Below, piece after piece: positions 58,240 to 58,408 of a stretch of DNA of 58,408 nt; the stretch's first letter is position 1, and every line of letters starts with the position of its first letter. This DNA is from RUG14300 sp964391805 (GTDB lineage Bacteria; Bacillota; Clostridia; Christensenellales; CAG-1252), in assembly GCA_964391805.1 (NCBI GenBank), contig CAYMNK010000013.1, positions 1 through 58,408 of the forward strand. The letters are read 5' to 3'. A program made the position numbers and the translations under genes. The notes beneath the pieces were generated by a model. It was not told the DNA's origin and ran no database searches. It worked only from the letters and a program-made list of their open reading frames with translations.

Positions 58240-58408
58240 AAAAGGCGAGCCAATCAACGTTGAAATGGCTTGCATAAGAAAAATGATGAAGTTAATCAAT
58301 CGTAGTAGAAAACATACTATAAAAGAACAATGTTTTTCATTTAGACGAAGACATTCCGCTGTTGAATATGATCGTACTCTGATGCATAGTGGAATTTTTA
58401 CTTAGCAA
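58240..58408. other. Window end without a supported gene
   Basis: A short open frame continues to about 58404 with no domain or start I can support. It may be further debris of the same island. Confidence 0.3.

Overview
The window looks like a low-GC, gut-type member of the Clostridia (Firmicutes), probably an uncultured lineage seen as a metagenome scaffold. The evidence is a clear spo0A, Gram-positive ribosome-binding sites and sigma-A promoters, a CUT1 sugar transporter without its own ATPase, PocR/AraC and S-box regulation, and InlB-type repeat surface proteins. A 100-N placeholder at 15488-15587 marks an assembly gap inside a repetitive gene. I made no database searches; family calls rest on motifs I could read.

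Region 1 (1-19954, + strand) is the unusual part. It is one tightly packed operon of ten genes behind a perfect TTGACA-17-TATAAT promoter, and that promoter sits between two copies of an 18-bp operator-like dyad. In order the genes encode a transglutaminase-like cysteine enzyme, a ClpB-like tandem AAA+ ATPase whose first domain looks degenerate, three unrecognised proteins (small; Cys-rich with a Ser/Thr linker; coiled-coil), a short radical-SAM enzyme, a zinc-ribbon GTPase of the Double-GTPase type, a large GAP1-like protein ending in three membrane segments, a membrane-anchored GLUG/beta-helix protein, and a protein of at least about 2,000 residues with a Big-2-like domain, alternating InlB-type repeats (one class with calcium-loop-like insertions) and a C-terminal Hint domain. 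I infer an NTP-driven envelope or conflict system that controls a giant surface protein. I know of no described system with this gene set.

Region 2 (20051-39229) is a sugar-utilisation locus on the minus strand. It runs from an arabinose/fucose-type isomerase, an epimerase and a GH51 arabinofuranosidase through two exported binding-type proteins and a CUT1 transporter (binding protein and two permeases) to an exported GH13 enzyme with LamG-like modules and a GH31 glycosidase. A divergent PocR-AraC regulator sits at its head.

Region 3 (39421-53875) is mostly core: gyrA-gyrB, rplI, pdxS-pdxT, an alkaline-phosphatase-superfamily phosphodiesterase, spo0A, several small unrecognised genes, and a pair of exported proteins with an AWF-type signal anchor.

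Region 4 (53953-58408) holds an S-box (SAM) riboswitch with a perfect promoter in front of an 89-residue phage-like gene, followed by decayed defence-type genes: a twice-frameshifted AbiEii toxin, an AlbA_2/HATPase fragment, a frameshifted DUF2075 helicase-like gene, and the tail of an AAA_13 ATPase. No tRNA, rRNA, CRISPR array or intact transposase was seen.
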